Below are positions 41,610-51,033 of a stretch of 64,000 bases of DNA, one piece after another. A program made the position numbers and the translations under genes. The DNA comes from Actinoplanes auranticolor (GTDB taxonomy: Bacteria > Actinomycetota > Actinomycetes > Mycobacteriales > Micromonosporaceae), in NCBI RefSeq assembly GCF_018332655.1, contig NZ_BOQL01000050.1, positions 1 through 64,000 of the forward strand, in the 5' to 3' direction. Below the pieces are notes generated by a model. The model was not told the DNA's origin, made no database searches, and worked only from the letters and a program-made list of their open reading frames with translations. The first letter of the stretch is position 1. The number at the start of each line of letters is the position of its first letter.

Positions 41610-44600
41610 CCTGCTCGACGTCCTTCCGACAAGATCCCGAAGACGGTCTGGTCCGGCCCGCCGCGCAGGGCGGCGACAAACGTGGCGATCTGCAGCCGGC
41701 CCGAGGCGAACACCAGCCATCCCGGCTGATGCGCCGGCAGCACCGTCAGCGGCGCCGTCGGCGGCTGCCCGGCCTTCTGCAGGCACTCCAGCGCCACCCA
41801 GATCCGGGTGCCGGTGACATCGAGGCCCGGCCCGTCAGCGAGCTGGGCCAGCAGGGCGGCGTTCGTGCCGAGCAATCCCCGCCATTCGGTCAGCGACCGT
41901 TCAGTGACCGTTTCGATGTCGGCGCCTACGGCGCCGGTGCCGAGCACGCAGAGGGTGACCCCGGCACCGTGCGCCATGGAGACCGTGCCACCGTCGATCT
42001 CGGGGCGCCCGTCCGTGCGGTGCCGCACGGGCGTCACCTGCCCGGTGAGCCGGGAAAGTGCCCGGGCTGAGCGGGATCGCCTCGTCTCGACGTACGACAG
42101 CGGCCGCTGCGGGTCGGCCACCTCGTCCGGCTCCACGGCCACCTGCGCGCTGCCACCGGTGAGCTGCCCGCCGACGCGTTCCAGATAGGTGCCGAGCAGG
42201 GGTGCTGCCCACCGGCCGGAGCCGTCGTTCTTGCGCACGGCCCGCAGTGTGAGTCCTTCCCACCGCTCGACGACCTGACCGTCGGCGTCGCGGACCGCGA
42301 TGTCATAGACGTAGGTGTCGCCGTCCTGCAGCCGCTCGCTCGCGCAATAGCGCAACTCACCGGTGCCCGAAATCGCCGCTCCGCCCGGATACACCCGCTC
42401 GATGCCCGAGGGCAGCAGCGTGGCGTGCGGGACGCAGACCTGGTTGCCGTGCATCAGCGCGTCCCGTACCCCAGGGTCGCCGAGCAGCAGCCGGTCGGGC
42501 AGGTAGCCGGCGAACCAGCCTGCCGGACCCAGCTGCACGGTCGCGTCCACCTCGCGGGCGGCGGCCCGGTGGTAACGACGCAACCGCTGGAACCGCCCGC
42601 CCTGGAACAGGATGTCGCCGTACAGCTCGGTCTGCGGGTCCAGCGGCACCTCCGGGAGCTGTTCCACGGCCTGCTCGGGCGGGCCCTGCGGGACCTTCTC
42701 GGCGACGAAGCACAGCCGGGCCCGGAAGTGGTCGGCGGCGTACGCGGTCTCCTCGCTGCGGATGACGACCTCGACGGTGTTGGTATCGGTGACCACCGCG
42801 GCGATGCGGATTCGCGTTGAACCGTCCGGCGCCACCGCGATCGGGCGCAGGAACTCCGCGTCCTCGATGACCGGGGCCTGGTGCTGACCGGTGACCGCGG
42901 CAGCCACCTGGGCCATGGCCTCCATGCCCATGACCGCCGGGAACAGCAGGCTGCCGTCGAGCAGGTGGTCGCCGAGATACGGGTCGGTGCCGACACTGAG
43001 CTCGGTCTCGGTCACCAGTTCCACGCCGGGGTAACTGACCAGCGGTTGCTGCACGAAGCGCAGCATCGGCAGCTCGGGCCGAGCATATCGAATTGTGTCG
43101 ATGCCTGAGGTGCGCCCGCTGATCACCACCACCGGCGGCGCGTCGGCGTCGCCGAGCAGCCGGCGCAGCACGTCGACGCCCTGGGCCGGGGTGATCGGGG
43201 TGATGCCCTCCCGGGTCAGGTTCTCGATGACCGACAGCCGCTCACCCATACCGACGCCCGACCACACCGACCACTCCAGGCACAGGCTGCGGCACCCGGG
43301 GTGACGTTCGCCGAACTCGCGGGTGAGCCCCGCCATCCAGTCGTTGGCGACGGCGTAGTGTGCCTCGCCGCGCAGCCCGGAGCGGCCGATGATGCTGCCC
43401 AGGCTGACCAGCAGTCGCAGCTGCTGCGGGTCGAGCACGTCGAGCACGTTGCGCAGACCGTCGACCTTCGGGGCGAAGGTGCGGCGCAGTTCGTCGGTGC
43501 GCAGGCTCGGCAGCCCGGCCGGCTCGTTGCGGCCGGCGCCGTGCAGCACTGCGGTGATCGGGCCCAGCTGAGCGCTGAGCTCTGCCACCGCGCCGGCGAG
43601 CCGTGCCCGGTCGGTGACGTCGGCCCGCGCGTAGCGCACTGTCGCGCCGTGGCGGGCCATCCGCTCCAGGTTGGCGGCCAGCTCCGGATCATGATCAGGG
43701 TCCGAGCGGCCGAGCACCGCGATCTTCGCGCCGGTGTCCACGGCGATGGCCAGAGCGCACTCGGCGGTGATGCCTTTGCCGCCACCGGTGACCAGGAGAA
43801 CGTCGGTGGGCTCGAGTGGCGTGGCCGCTCGCGACGCGCGATACGGCATGGCTCGCAGCGTCGGCACCCGGCGCACGCCGTCTGCGTCGTAGACTGCCTC
43901 GACGAAGTCCCGGGTGGCGCGCACCTCGTTCACCACGCGCGTGACCGCGTCAGCAGTCGGCGGGGTGTGCACGATCGTGACGCGCGTCCCAGGGCTCTCC
44001 AGGCGCAGTGTTTTCGCCAGCCCGGCCGCGCCGCGGCCGTGTTCGACGAGCACGAAGCGCTCCCCCGCGCCCCCGGTCATGGCCTCCTGAGCTCCGCGCA
44101 GCGCGAACTCCAGATGCTCCTCCTCGCACTCGGCCGGCAGGCAGACGAGCACGCCCGCGCCGATGCCGGCGTTCTCCAGCCGGTGTCGCAGCTCCTCGGC
44201 GAACGGGTGGCCGGGATCGCTGTAGAGCCGCCACCGGCCACTGACGCCGCTCTCGTCGCCGCTGCCGGCCAGCAGGCGCGGATCCAGATCGACCGTCCAG
44301 GCCCGGGCCCAGCTGCTCGCGCCCGCCACGGTGTCCGTGACGTCGAGGGTGCCTGCCGCCGCGGCGGCCCGCAGCCCGTCGAGGGTGTCGGCGAGTTCAC
44401 GCACCGAAGCGGTGGCGAAGTTCAGCGGCGTACTGGCGGGCGGGATGCCGAGCCGGGCCGCCACCTCGTTGACGATCGAGCCCACCGTGATCGAGCTCAG
44501 ATGCAGCTCGTCCAGCAGCATGCTGTCCTCGCGGACCATCTCCACGGGTAGCTCGGCGCGGGCCGCCGCGAGTCGCCGCAGCAGGTCGGCGGTCGACTCG

Positions 44601-47437
44601 ACGACCTGTGCGTCGTCCGCCGCCACCGAATCAGCCGCCGTGTCCGCCGGGCCCGGGCCGGCGGTCGTGCCCACCGGCGCCGACCAGGCGCCCTGGCCGA
44701 CACCACCGAGCACGTCCACCCTGGGGGCGCTCTCGCAGGGGTTGCCGAGCACGTCGAGCTCCTGGTCGACCTGCACCGCGCGGACCAGCCGGTCGTCGAA
44801 GAGCACGTCGGGCAGGCCGGCGGCCCCGCGTACGAACGCGGCGGCGACCACCCGCAGCAGGCTGCGCAGCGACTCGTCATCGGTGTCCAGTGACACCGCG
44901 GGTACACCCGTCGCGGCCTCGGCCAGCCGGGAGAGGACCTGGCCGGGGCCGACTTCGACGAACATGTCGACGTCGGCGGCGGCCGCAGTCACGGCCTGGT
45001 GGAAGAGCACCGGCTGGGTGATCTGGCGACGGAGCAGATCACCCAGGTCGGTACCGGCCTGAAGGTCGGTGCCGGTGACCGTGGAGATCACCCGCCGGTC
45101 GAGGTGACCGAACGTGATGTCGGCCAGTGCCGCGGCGAACTGGCCGGCGGCCGGGGCCATCAGCGGCGAATGGAAGGCGTCCGAGACCGCGAGCGGTACG
45201 GCGCGCAGCATGGCATGAGTGGCGCGACGGCAGACCTCCTGCACGGCGTCCTCCGGCCCTGCGACGACGGTTTGCGCGGGACCGTTGTAGCCGCTGATGA
45301 CCGCGGGTAGTTCCGCGATCAGTGACTCCACCACCTCCGGTGGGGCCGCGATGCCGGCCATCGTGCCGGACGCGGCGTGCCGGCTCATCACCTGGCCACG
45401 CCGGGTGGCGACGCGCAGCAGCGTGTCGTCGTCCATCGCGCCGGCCCAGCGGAGTGCGGTGAGCTCGCCGAGGCTGTGACCGATCGCGACCGTGCCGGAG
45501 AGCCCCAGCAGATCCAGCGTGCGCAGTCCGGCCACCGAACCCGTGGTGATCCGCGGCTGGGCGACCTCGGTGGCGACCACGTCGCCGCGAGTGGGCAGCC
45601 GGGCAGCGGCGTAGACGTCGCGGACCTCGGTGAAGCGGCGGGCCAGGACACCGCCGCTGATGCCGGTGCCGGAACCCTGGCCGGGGAAGAGCAGCCCCAG
45701 CCGGCCCGGCCGGGTGACGTGACCGAGGAAGACGGGTCCGTCACCGCCGAGCAGGCTGTACTGTCCGGCGTCGAGCAGCTCGCAGATGCGGCGTAGCCGG
45801 GCTTCGGCGTCCTCCGGGGAGGTGACCACCGCTGCCGCCCGGAACGGCCGGTCGCCGGTCTGCCGGCGCAGCGCGTCGGCGAGGTCGCCGAGCTGGGCGA
45901 AGGAGACCCGTCCCACGGCGTCGGCAAGCCGGCTCACCTTGTCCCGTACGGCCGGCCAGCTGTCTCCGTCGAAGGCCAGCAGCTCGGCGTCCTGGATGGA
46001 GCCGGTCAGCGCCGTGGTCCGGGCGTCCAGACCTGCGCGCCGTGTGGGCTGTGCGTTCTCCACCACGACGTGGGTGTTGATGCCGCCGAACCCCATGGCG
46101 GTGATACCCGCGCGGACCGGTTGGTCGGCCGGCCAGGCCTCGGCGTGGCGCAGCACCCGCAGCACGGCGTCGTCCGCGGTCAGCAGCTCCAACGGGTCGG
46201 GACAGCCCACGGCCGGCGGGAGCACTTCGTGGTGCACCGCCAGCACCGCCTTGATGAATCCGGCAACCCCGGCCGCGGCCTTGGTGTGCCCGATCATCGC
46301 CTTGACGGAGCTGATCGCTGCCGGGCCGGTGTTCGGCTCGGCGGCGCGTCGTGCGTCCGCCAGCGCCGCCAGTTCGGTGGCGTCCCCAACCTTGGTGCCG
46401 GTGCCGTGCCCTTCGAACAGGGCGACCGTGTCGATCGAGAAGCCGGCGCGCTCGTAGGCGCGGCGCAGTGCCAACCGGTAGCCGTCGACCTCGGGCCGGG
46501 TGATGCCACCCTTGCCATCCGACGAGATGCCCCAGCCGGCGATCGTGGCGTACACGCGGTGCCCTGCGGCGCGGGCCTCGTCCTCGCGCATCAGCACGAC
46601 CATGCCGCAGCCCTCGCCCGGCCAGAAGCCGCTGGACTTGCGGTCGTAAACGCGCATCTCCCCGGTGGCCAGCGCACCGGTCTTGGCGAAGCCCACCGTT
46701 TCCAGCGGATCGATGGACAGGTCCACACCGCCCGCGACCGCCACGTCGACGTCGTCGTCGGCCAGGGCGCGGCAGGCGGTGATGATGGACAGCAGCGACG
46801 ACGAGCAGGCGCCGTCCACGCTGTATCCGCCGCCCTTGAGGTCGAAGTAGTTGCAGATCCGCCCGGCGATGGTGTTGGACAGCGCGCCGGCCAGTGAGTC
46901 CTCGTCGACCGGCGGGAACGGCGCCTTGAAATCGGCCTCCAGCCGGTCCAGGAACTCCGCGAGGCGATCCTCTTCCCACTTCTGTTCGGTCAGCGCGGCC
47001 GCCACGGTGCGCCGCACGTACGGCCAGCGCAGCCGCAGCTGCCCGGCGCGGGAGAACTCGCCGGTGAGGCTGTTGCCCACGATCACGGCGGTACGTTCGT
47101 GCGGCAGGCCGGCCGCCATCGGGAAGCCCGCGTCGGCGAATGCCGCCGCGGCCACCTCCAGCGCCAGCCAATGGGTGAGATCCGTGGCCCGGTAGGTGCT
47201 GCCGGCGACCTTGTACGCCACCCGGTCGAACGTCCAGCCCTCGAGCACGGCGGCGTTGCGGGCGTAGAACCGATCCGGAGCCGTGGGATCGGGCGACCAG
47301 TAGTCAGCGAGCCGCATGCGCTGGTCGGGTAGCCGCCGGAAAGCGCGGCGCCCGGCGAGGGCGTTCTCCCACAACTCCCTGGGCGACGTCGCGTCCGGAT
47401 ATCGGCAGGCCATGCCGACAACGGCGATCCTCGTCAT
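41606..47437 (-). CDS. pksE: Enediyne iterative type I polyketide synthase
   Basis: This 1943-residue synthase builds the polyene precursor of the warhead. Domains in order: KS (active Cys about 211 in VDGACSSSLLSI; HGTGT near 350; IGHTKAA near 390), AT (GHSLGE, Ser about 655), the unusual enediyne ACP (LHLSSITVGS, Ser about 981-982), KR (TGGGKGITAECAL, near 1225), DH (GDHLLDGSLLFP, His about 1491) and a C-terminal phosphopantetheinyl transferase (VGADIE; WVALECLQKAG) that self-activates the ACP. I place the start at ATG 47437 (MTRIAVVGMACRYPD); GGAGG lies 11 bases before it. An in-frame ATG at 47455 is the alternative. Confidence 0.97.
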   Translation of the reverse strand: MTRIAVVGMACRYPDATSPRELWENALAGRRAFRRLPDQRMRLADYWSPDPTAPDRFYARNAAVLEGWTFDRVAYKVAGSTYRATDLTHWLALEVAAAAFADAGFPMAAGLPHERTAVIVGNSLTGEFSRAGQLRLRWPYVRRTVAAALTEQKWEEDRLAEFLDRLEADFKAPFPPVDEDSLAGALSNTIAGRICNYFDLKGGGYSVDGACSSSLLSIITACRALADDDVDVAVAGGVDLSIDPLETVGFAKTGALATGEMRVYDRKSSGFWPGEGCGMVVLMREDEARAAGHRVYATIAGWGISSDGKGGITRPEVDGYRLALRRAYERAGFSIDTVALFEGHGTGTKVGDATELAALADARRAAEPNTGPAAISSVKAMIGHTKAAAGVAGFIKAVLAVHHEVLPPAVGCPDPLELLTADDAVLRVLRHAEAWPADQPVRAGITAMGFGGINTHVVVENAQPTRRAGLDARTTALTGSIQDAELLAFDGDSWPAVRDKVSRLADAVGRVSFAQLGDLADALRRQTGDRPFRAAAVVTSPEDAEARLRRICELLDAGQYSLLGGDGPVFLGHVTRPGRLGLLFPGQGSGTGISGGVLARRFTEVRDVYAAARLPTRGDVVATEVAQPRITTGSVAGLRTLDLLGLSGTVAIGHSLGELTALRWAGAMDDDTLLRVATRRGQVMSRHAASGTMAGIAAPPEVVESLIAELPAVISGYNGPAQTVVAGPEDAVQEVCRRATHAMLRAVPLAVSDAFHSPLMAPAAGQFAAALADITFGHLDRRVISTVTGTDLQAGTDLGDLLRRQITQPVLFHQAVTAAAADVDMFVEVGPGQVLSRLAEAATGVPAVSLDTDDESLRSLLRVVAAAFVRGAAGLPDVLFDDRLVRAVQVDQELDVLGNPCESAPRVDVLGGVGQGAWSAPVGTTAGPGPADTAADSVAADDAQVVESTADLLRRLAAARAELPVEMVREDSMLLDELHLSSITVGSIVNEVAARLGIPPASTPLNFATASVRELADTLDGLRAAAAAGTLDVTDTVAGASSWARAWTVDLDPRLLAGSGDESGVSGRWRLYSDPGHPFAEELRHRLENAGIGAGVLVCLPAECEEEHLEFALRGAQEAMTGGAGERFVLVEHGRGAAGLAKTLRLESPGTRVTIVHTPPTADAVTRVVNEVRATRDFVEAVYDADGVRRVPTLRAMPYRASRAATPLEPTDVLLVTGGGKGITAECALAIAVDTGAKIAVLGRSDPDHDPELAANLERMARHGATVRYARADVTDRARLAGAVAELSAQLGPITAVLHGAGRNEPAGLPSLRTDELRRTFAPKVDGLRNVLDVLDPQQLRLLVSLGSIIGRSGLRGEAHYAVANDWMAGLTREFGERHPGCRSLCLEWSVWSGVGMGERLSVIENLTREGITPITPAQGVDVLRRLLGDADAPPVVVISGRTSGIDTIRYARPELPMLRFVQQPLVSYPGVELVTETELSVGTDPYLGDHLLDGSLLFPAVMGMEAMAQVAAAVTGQHQAPVIEDAEFLRPIAVAPDGSTRIRIAAVVTDTNTVEVVIRSEETAYAADHFRARLCFVAEKVPQGPPEQAVEQLPEVPLDPQTELYGDILFQGGRFQRLRRYHRAAAREVDATVQLGPAGWFAGYLPDRLLLGDPGVRDALMHGNQVCVPHATLLPSGIERVYPGGAAISGTGELRYCASERLQDGDTYVYDIAVRDADGQVVERWEGLTLRAVRKNDGSGRWAAPLLGTYLERVGGQLTGGSAQVAVEPDEVADPQRPLSYVETRRSRSARALSRLTGQVTPVRHRTDGRPEIDGGTVSMAHGAGVTLCVLGTGAVGADIETVTERSLTEWRGLLGTNAALLAQLADGPGLDVTGTRIWVALECLQKAGQPPTAPLTVLPAHQPGWLVFASGRLQIATFVAALRGGPDQTVFGILSEGRRAG

Positions 47438-47505
47438 ATGTCCCCGAGCCTCCATATCGTTCTCGAGCTCGCAGCCGCGGTCGTGCGGAAGCGAGCAGCG
47501 CGGTT

Positions 47506-48468
47506 TCAGCGCACGCCGCCGAACTCGCGGCGGATCCGCCGTCGCCAGAGCTCGTACGCGGGCATCTCGTTGTCCTCATCGGTGGCCGGCCGGGTCATGT
47601 CGCAGATCGCGGCAGCCTCGACCGCCGACATTCCGCACAGCACCTGGGTGCCCAGGTCGTTGTGCGCGACGATCAGGCCCGCCCGGGCGCGCGCCGACGC
47701 GGCGAACGCGGAGCCCTGCGACAGGTGCGGCTGGTACTGCTCCGAGCGCCGCAACAGGTCGTGCAGTTCGCCGCGGTCGGCGCCGCCGGCATAGGTGGCC
47801 GCGAGCCCCACTCCGCTGTAGAGATCCGGCCGGCGTTCGGCGGGAAACGCCTCGATCAACCGGTGCACGTGTTCCACCGACGTTCCGCCCACGAACCACA
47901 GCGCGCGGCCGATGCCCTGGTCGATGCCGCGGTTCGCGTACGGGTGCGTATCACCCAGCGGATACGGGAAGTCTGTCTCGCGGTACTGCTCGTGCACGTA
48001 TCGCTGGGTGCGGAAGTACGCCTGGTGGAAGCCGTAGCCGTCCATCACGAGCCAGTGCAGCAGCGGGTCGGGTGCGTACAGCGACGCCCACCGGAATCGG
48101 GGCAGGCGCGCCATGGCCCAGCCGACGCCGACGTACGCCATGTAGACGTGCCGGTCGCCGGCGCCGTCGAGCAGCTGCCGTACCAGGCCACCGCCGAAGG
48201 GCAACGCGTCGCGGACGGCGAATCCCATGGCGGCGCCCTCATAGGCGAAACCGCGGAACCGGGTCGCCACGGTGTCCAACCCGGGCTCCGCGTCGGCGGC
48301 CGTGCGGGCCTCGGCCGCTCGGGCGTACCCGCCGACGAAGCTGGCGCCGATCGTCTCCAGAAGGTCGCAGGCGGCCGGGTTCTTCACGTGGAAACCCCGC
48401 ACCGCCATCTTGGTGTCGGACACGTTCGGCGTGAGCACCCGCCGCCGTACCTTCGCAATCAACCCCAT
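47506..48468 (-). CDS. DUF1702 enediyne cassette protein (second copy)
   Basis: A 320-residue DUF1702 protein of the type always found beside enediyne synthases (UnbL-like): FRGFAYEGAAMGFAVRDAL, then MAYVGVGWAMARLPRF, MDGYGFHQAYFRTQRYVHEQ, NRGIDQGIGRALWFV, and a final PAYELWRRRIRREF. No catalytic motif is known. The ATG at 48468 overlaps the stop of the first copy by one base. The two copies are paralogs, with the same order of motifs along their length. Confidence 0.9.
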   Translation of the reverse strand: MGLIAKVRRRVLTPNVSDTKMAVRGFHVKNPAACDLLETIGASFVGGYARAAEARTAADAEPGLDTVATRFRGFAYEGAAMGFAVRDALPFGGGLVRQLLDGAGDRHVYMAYVGVGWAMARLPRFRWASLYAPDPLLHWLVMDGYGFHQAYFRTQRYVHEQYRETDFPYPLGDTHPYANRGIDQGIGRALWFVGGTSVEHVHRLIEAFPAERRPDLYSGVGLAATYAGGADRGELHDLLRRSEQYQPHLSQGSAFAASARARAGLIVAHNDLGTQVLCGMSAVEAAAICDMTRPATDEDNEMPAYELWRRRIRREFGGVR

Positions 48469-49481
48469 CAGTAAGGCTCCTCGTCGTGTGATGTCGCCGT
48501 CGGAACGTGCAGACGCGTGCGGATCAGTCGCCGCCACACCTCGTAGGCCGGCACGTCGGGACCCTCCGCCGCCAGACCACCGACCGCTACGTCGTCGGCC
48601 AGCGCGGACGCCGCGTCGACGCTCAGCCCGGCCAGCGCACTCACGGCAGCGTGGGTGTGCTCGGGGACGGTGCCGGAAAAGGTCCGGGCACGGGCAGCGA
48701 AGACCGCGCCCTGCCCGGCGGCGGCCGCGTGCGACCCGGCGGCGTGCCGCATGGCCGTCAGCCCCGTGAGGTCGCTGCCCCCGGCGAAGGTCGCCGCCAG
48801 GCCGACGCCGCTCCACAGGTCCTCGCGACGGTCGCCGGGGAAACGAGCGACTGCGGCAGCGACCGCAGCCGGTGCCGCACCGTGGATGAACCACAGCGCA
48901 CGGCCGATGCCCTGGTCGACCGCACGCAGGAAGTAGCCGGGTGCGCCTTCCCAGGGGTACGGCCGGGGCCGGTGCTGGGCGTCGACCCAGCGCGGCGTGT
49001 CGAAGTAGGCACGGTCGAAGCCGTAACCGTCGACGGCCAGCCAGCTCATCGTCGGGTAGTACGGGGTCCCGCCGAGATCGGGCAGCACACCGCGCCACAG
49101 CACCCGCGGCAGCCGGGCCATGGCGAAGCCGATCCCGATGTAGTTGAGGAACGTGTGCGGCACACCGGGCCCCGTCAGCAGCGCCTGCGCGCGGCGGCCA
49201 CGTCCGCCGGCCATCGCGTCGCGGACCGTCAGGGCCATGGTGGCGCCCTCGTAGCCGAAGCCGCGCACCCCGGCCTCCAGCAGGTCGAGCCGGCGCTCCA
49301 GTTCGTGCTGGCCGCGGGTCTCGATCCCCCACTCGAAGCCGCACACGACGGCCTGCGGAATCCGTTCGAGGGCGGTCACCGTGGGAGAGGGCGCCACCGG
49401 GAACTTCCTCGCGGCGAAACCGACTGCCTCGAATGCGGGCGTCAGCGCCAGCCTGCGTAAGGATCCGACAACCGTGGGCAT
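48468..49481 (-). CDS. DUF1702 enediyne cassette protein (first copy)
   Basis: A 337-residue paralog of the protein encoded just downstream: VRGFGYEGATMALTVRDAM, NYIGIGFAMARLPRVLW, DGYGFDRAYFDTPRWVDAQ, VDQGIGRALWFIHG and the end motif VPAYEVWRRLIRTRL. It is the first gene of the operon running from 49481 to 39323 (two DUF1702 genes, PKS, thioesterase, flavin reductase, P450). Start ATG at 49481 follows GGTGAGG. It is divergent from the gene at 49635, so the 153-bp gap holds the core-operon promoter. Confidence 0.9.
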   Translation of the reverse strand: MPTVVGSLRRLALTPAFEAVGFAARKFPVAPSPTVTALERIPQAVVCGFEWGIETRGQHELERRLDLLEAGVRGFGYEGATMALTVRDAMAGGRGRRAQALLTGPGVPHTFLNYIGIGFAMARLPRVLWRGVLPDLGGTPYYPTMSWLAVDGYGFDRAYFDTPRWVDAQHRPRPYPWEGAPGYFLRAVDQGIGRALWFIHGAAPAAVAAAVARFPGDRREDLWSGVGLAATFAGGSDLTGLTAMRHAAGSHAAAAGQGAVFAARARTFSGTVPEHTHAAVSALAGLSVDAASALADDVAVGGLAAEGPDVPAYEVWRRLIRTRLHVPTATSHDEEPY

Positions 49482-49634
49482 CGACCAACCTCACCGAGTA
49501 GGGCATCACCACGGGTCCGCGGCCGTTTCATCGTGTGGCAACCCGGTCGGCGAATCTTCTCCATCCGTGCGTAGTGCAGCCCCGGCGCACTGTGAGAGAG
49601 GACGCCGAATCGGCGTCCTGGGCACGCTGACGCC

Positions 49635-50435
49635 ATGACCGACAAGACGACTGTGTTCGACGATCTGGCCGCCGACAGCGCAGAGCTGACCAGCCTGATG
49701 GCGGATCTGACACCCGCGGGCTGGGCCGAGCCCACCCCGGCGCCGGGCTGGACGATCCGCCACCAGGTGGCCCATCTGTGCGCGGTCTTCCGCATGGCGG
49801 CCACCGCAGCCGCGAGCCCGCAGGCCTTCCGCGACTCGATGGCGCACCTCGGACCGGACTTCAATGCCAACGTGAGCGCCGCACTGCAGCGTTTCCTCGA
49901 CGAGCCCGACGCCCTGCTCAACCGCTGGCGGGTGGAGTCGGCGGCGGCCGTGCAGGCACTCGCGGCCGTACCCGCGGACAGCGTCGTACCGTGGCTGGTC
50001 CGCCCACTGCCGGCCCGCGTCCTGGCCGCCGCCGGGATGATGGAGATCTTCGCCCACGGCCAGGACATCGCCGACGCGCTCGGCGTCACCCGCCGGCACA
50101 CCGACCGGTTGCGGCACATCGCCGAGTTCGCCGCGCTCACCTGGGACTTCGGCTATCACGCGCGGGGTCTGCTGGTGCCGGCGGCCGGCCCACGCTTCGA
50201 ACTGCTGGCGCCCTCCGGCGACCGCTGGGTCATCGGCGCCGACGACGCCGAGACGATCACCGGCGAGGCCGTCGACCTGTGCCTGCTGGTGACTCGCCGC
50301 CGACACCGCGACGACCTGGGACTGTTCGCGTCCGGCCCGCTCGCGGAGCACTGGCTCAGCGTGGCCCAGGCCTATCGCGGCCCGGCCGGCGAGGGCCGCC
50401 GCCCCGGCCAGTTCGCCGCGGCCGCCGGCCGCTGA
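49635..50435 (+). CDS. TIGR03084-like DinB/mycothiol-transferase family protein
   Basis: A 266-residue protein of the maleylpyruvate isomerase/DinB superfamily. PAPGWTIRHQVAHLCAVF carries a metal-binding His, MMEIFAHGQDIADALGVTR a second, and the C-terminal domain is SCP2-like with a short wing. TIGR03084-type proteins are actinobacterial and of unknown function, perhaps thiol-dependent. It starts the rightward operon 49635-55100, 153 bp from the divergent core operon. Confidence 0.7.
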   Translation: MTDKTTVFDDLAADSAELTSLMADLTPAGWAEPTPAPGWTIRHQVAHLCAVFRMAATAAASPQAFRDSMAHLGPDFNANVSAALQRFLDEPDALLNRWRVESAAAVQALAAVPADSVVPWLVRPLPARVLAAAGMMEIFAHGQDIADALGVTRRHTDRLRHIAEFAALTWDFGYHARGLLVPAAGPRFELLAPSGDRWVIGADDAETITGEAVDLCLLVTRRRHRDDLGLFASGPLAEHWLSVAQAYRGPAGEGRRPGQFAAAAGR

Positions 50436-50466
50436 CCTACCCGTTTCCGGAGGAAGGAGACCTGCC

Positions 50467-51033
50467 ATGGACGACGACCGACCGGTCGACTCGGTACCGA
50501 CACAGACCCTGGAGGCGTTCGCCGACACCATCATCCCCGGTGCACAGCGGTTCCCCGGTGACCGCGCGATCAGCGGGGTCACCGCGGAGGACGGCGCGGT
50601 GGCTGCCGGCGCGCTGGCTGTCCTCGCCGATCCTGCGCTGGGCCTGGCCGATGCGCTCAACGGGATGGCCGGCCTGCTCAACATGCACGCCGGGGACTAC
50701 GCCCGCAAGCATGACGTGCGCCTCGACCCGACGGTCCCGGCATTCGTCGCGCTGTCGTTCGACGAGCGCACCGCCCTGGTGCAGGACCTGACCGATCCCG
50801 GGCACCCTGAGCGCGAGGTGTGGTTCGGCGCGGCCCTGTTCTGCACGATGGCCTTCGACAGCGCACCGCACCTGTCCACGACCGACGCCCTCGCGCAGGG
50901 CCATCCCGGCCTTTCGCTGATCGGGTTCGCGGCCCCCGAGCCCGACGGGCTCTGGCGGTTCCCGCGGTTCTCCTACGAGCGGGCGCTGGCCGACCCGCAC
51001 CCCGACACCACCTCCACCGGGAGCCCGGCATGA
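50467..51033 (+). CDS. Gluconate 2-dehydrogenase subunit-3-like protein
   Basis: The 188-residue protein has the LEAFADTIIPGAQRFPGD motif near the start and the AALFCTMAFDSAP motif in the second half, resembling the small subunit that accompanies GMC-type flavoprotein dehydrogenases. It lacks an obvious signal peptide. ATG at 50467 follows GGAGGAAGGAGA. The stop overlaps the GMC gene start (ATGA). SgcE8/SgcE9-like pairs of enediyne clusters have this arrangement, but I could not verify the family assignment here. Confidence 0.65.
   Translation: MDDDRPVDSVPTQTLEAFADTIIPGAQRFPGDRAISGVTAEDGAVAAGALAVLADPALGLADALNGMAGLLNMHAGDYARKHDVRLDPTVPAFVALSFDERTALVQDLTDPGHPEREVWFGAALFCTMAFDSAPHLSTTDALAQGHPGLSLIGFAAPEPDGLWRFPRFSYERALADPHPDTTSTGSPA

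Noticed and set aside
48469..49512. Upstream extension of the second DUF1702 gene to 49512
   Set aside because: The extension is out of frame with the first DUF1702 gene, which covers the region with family motifs. The ATG at 48468 fits the family length.
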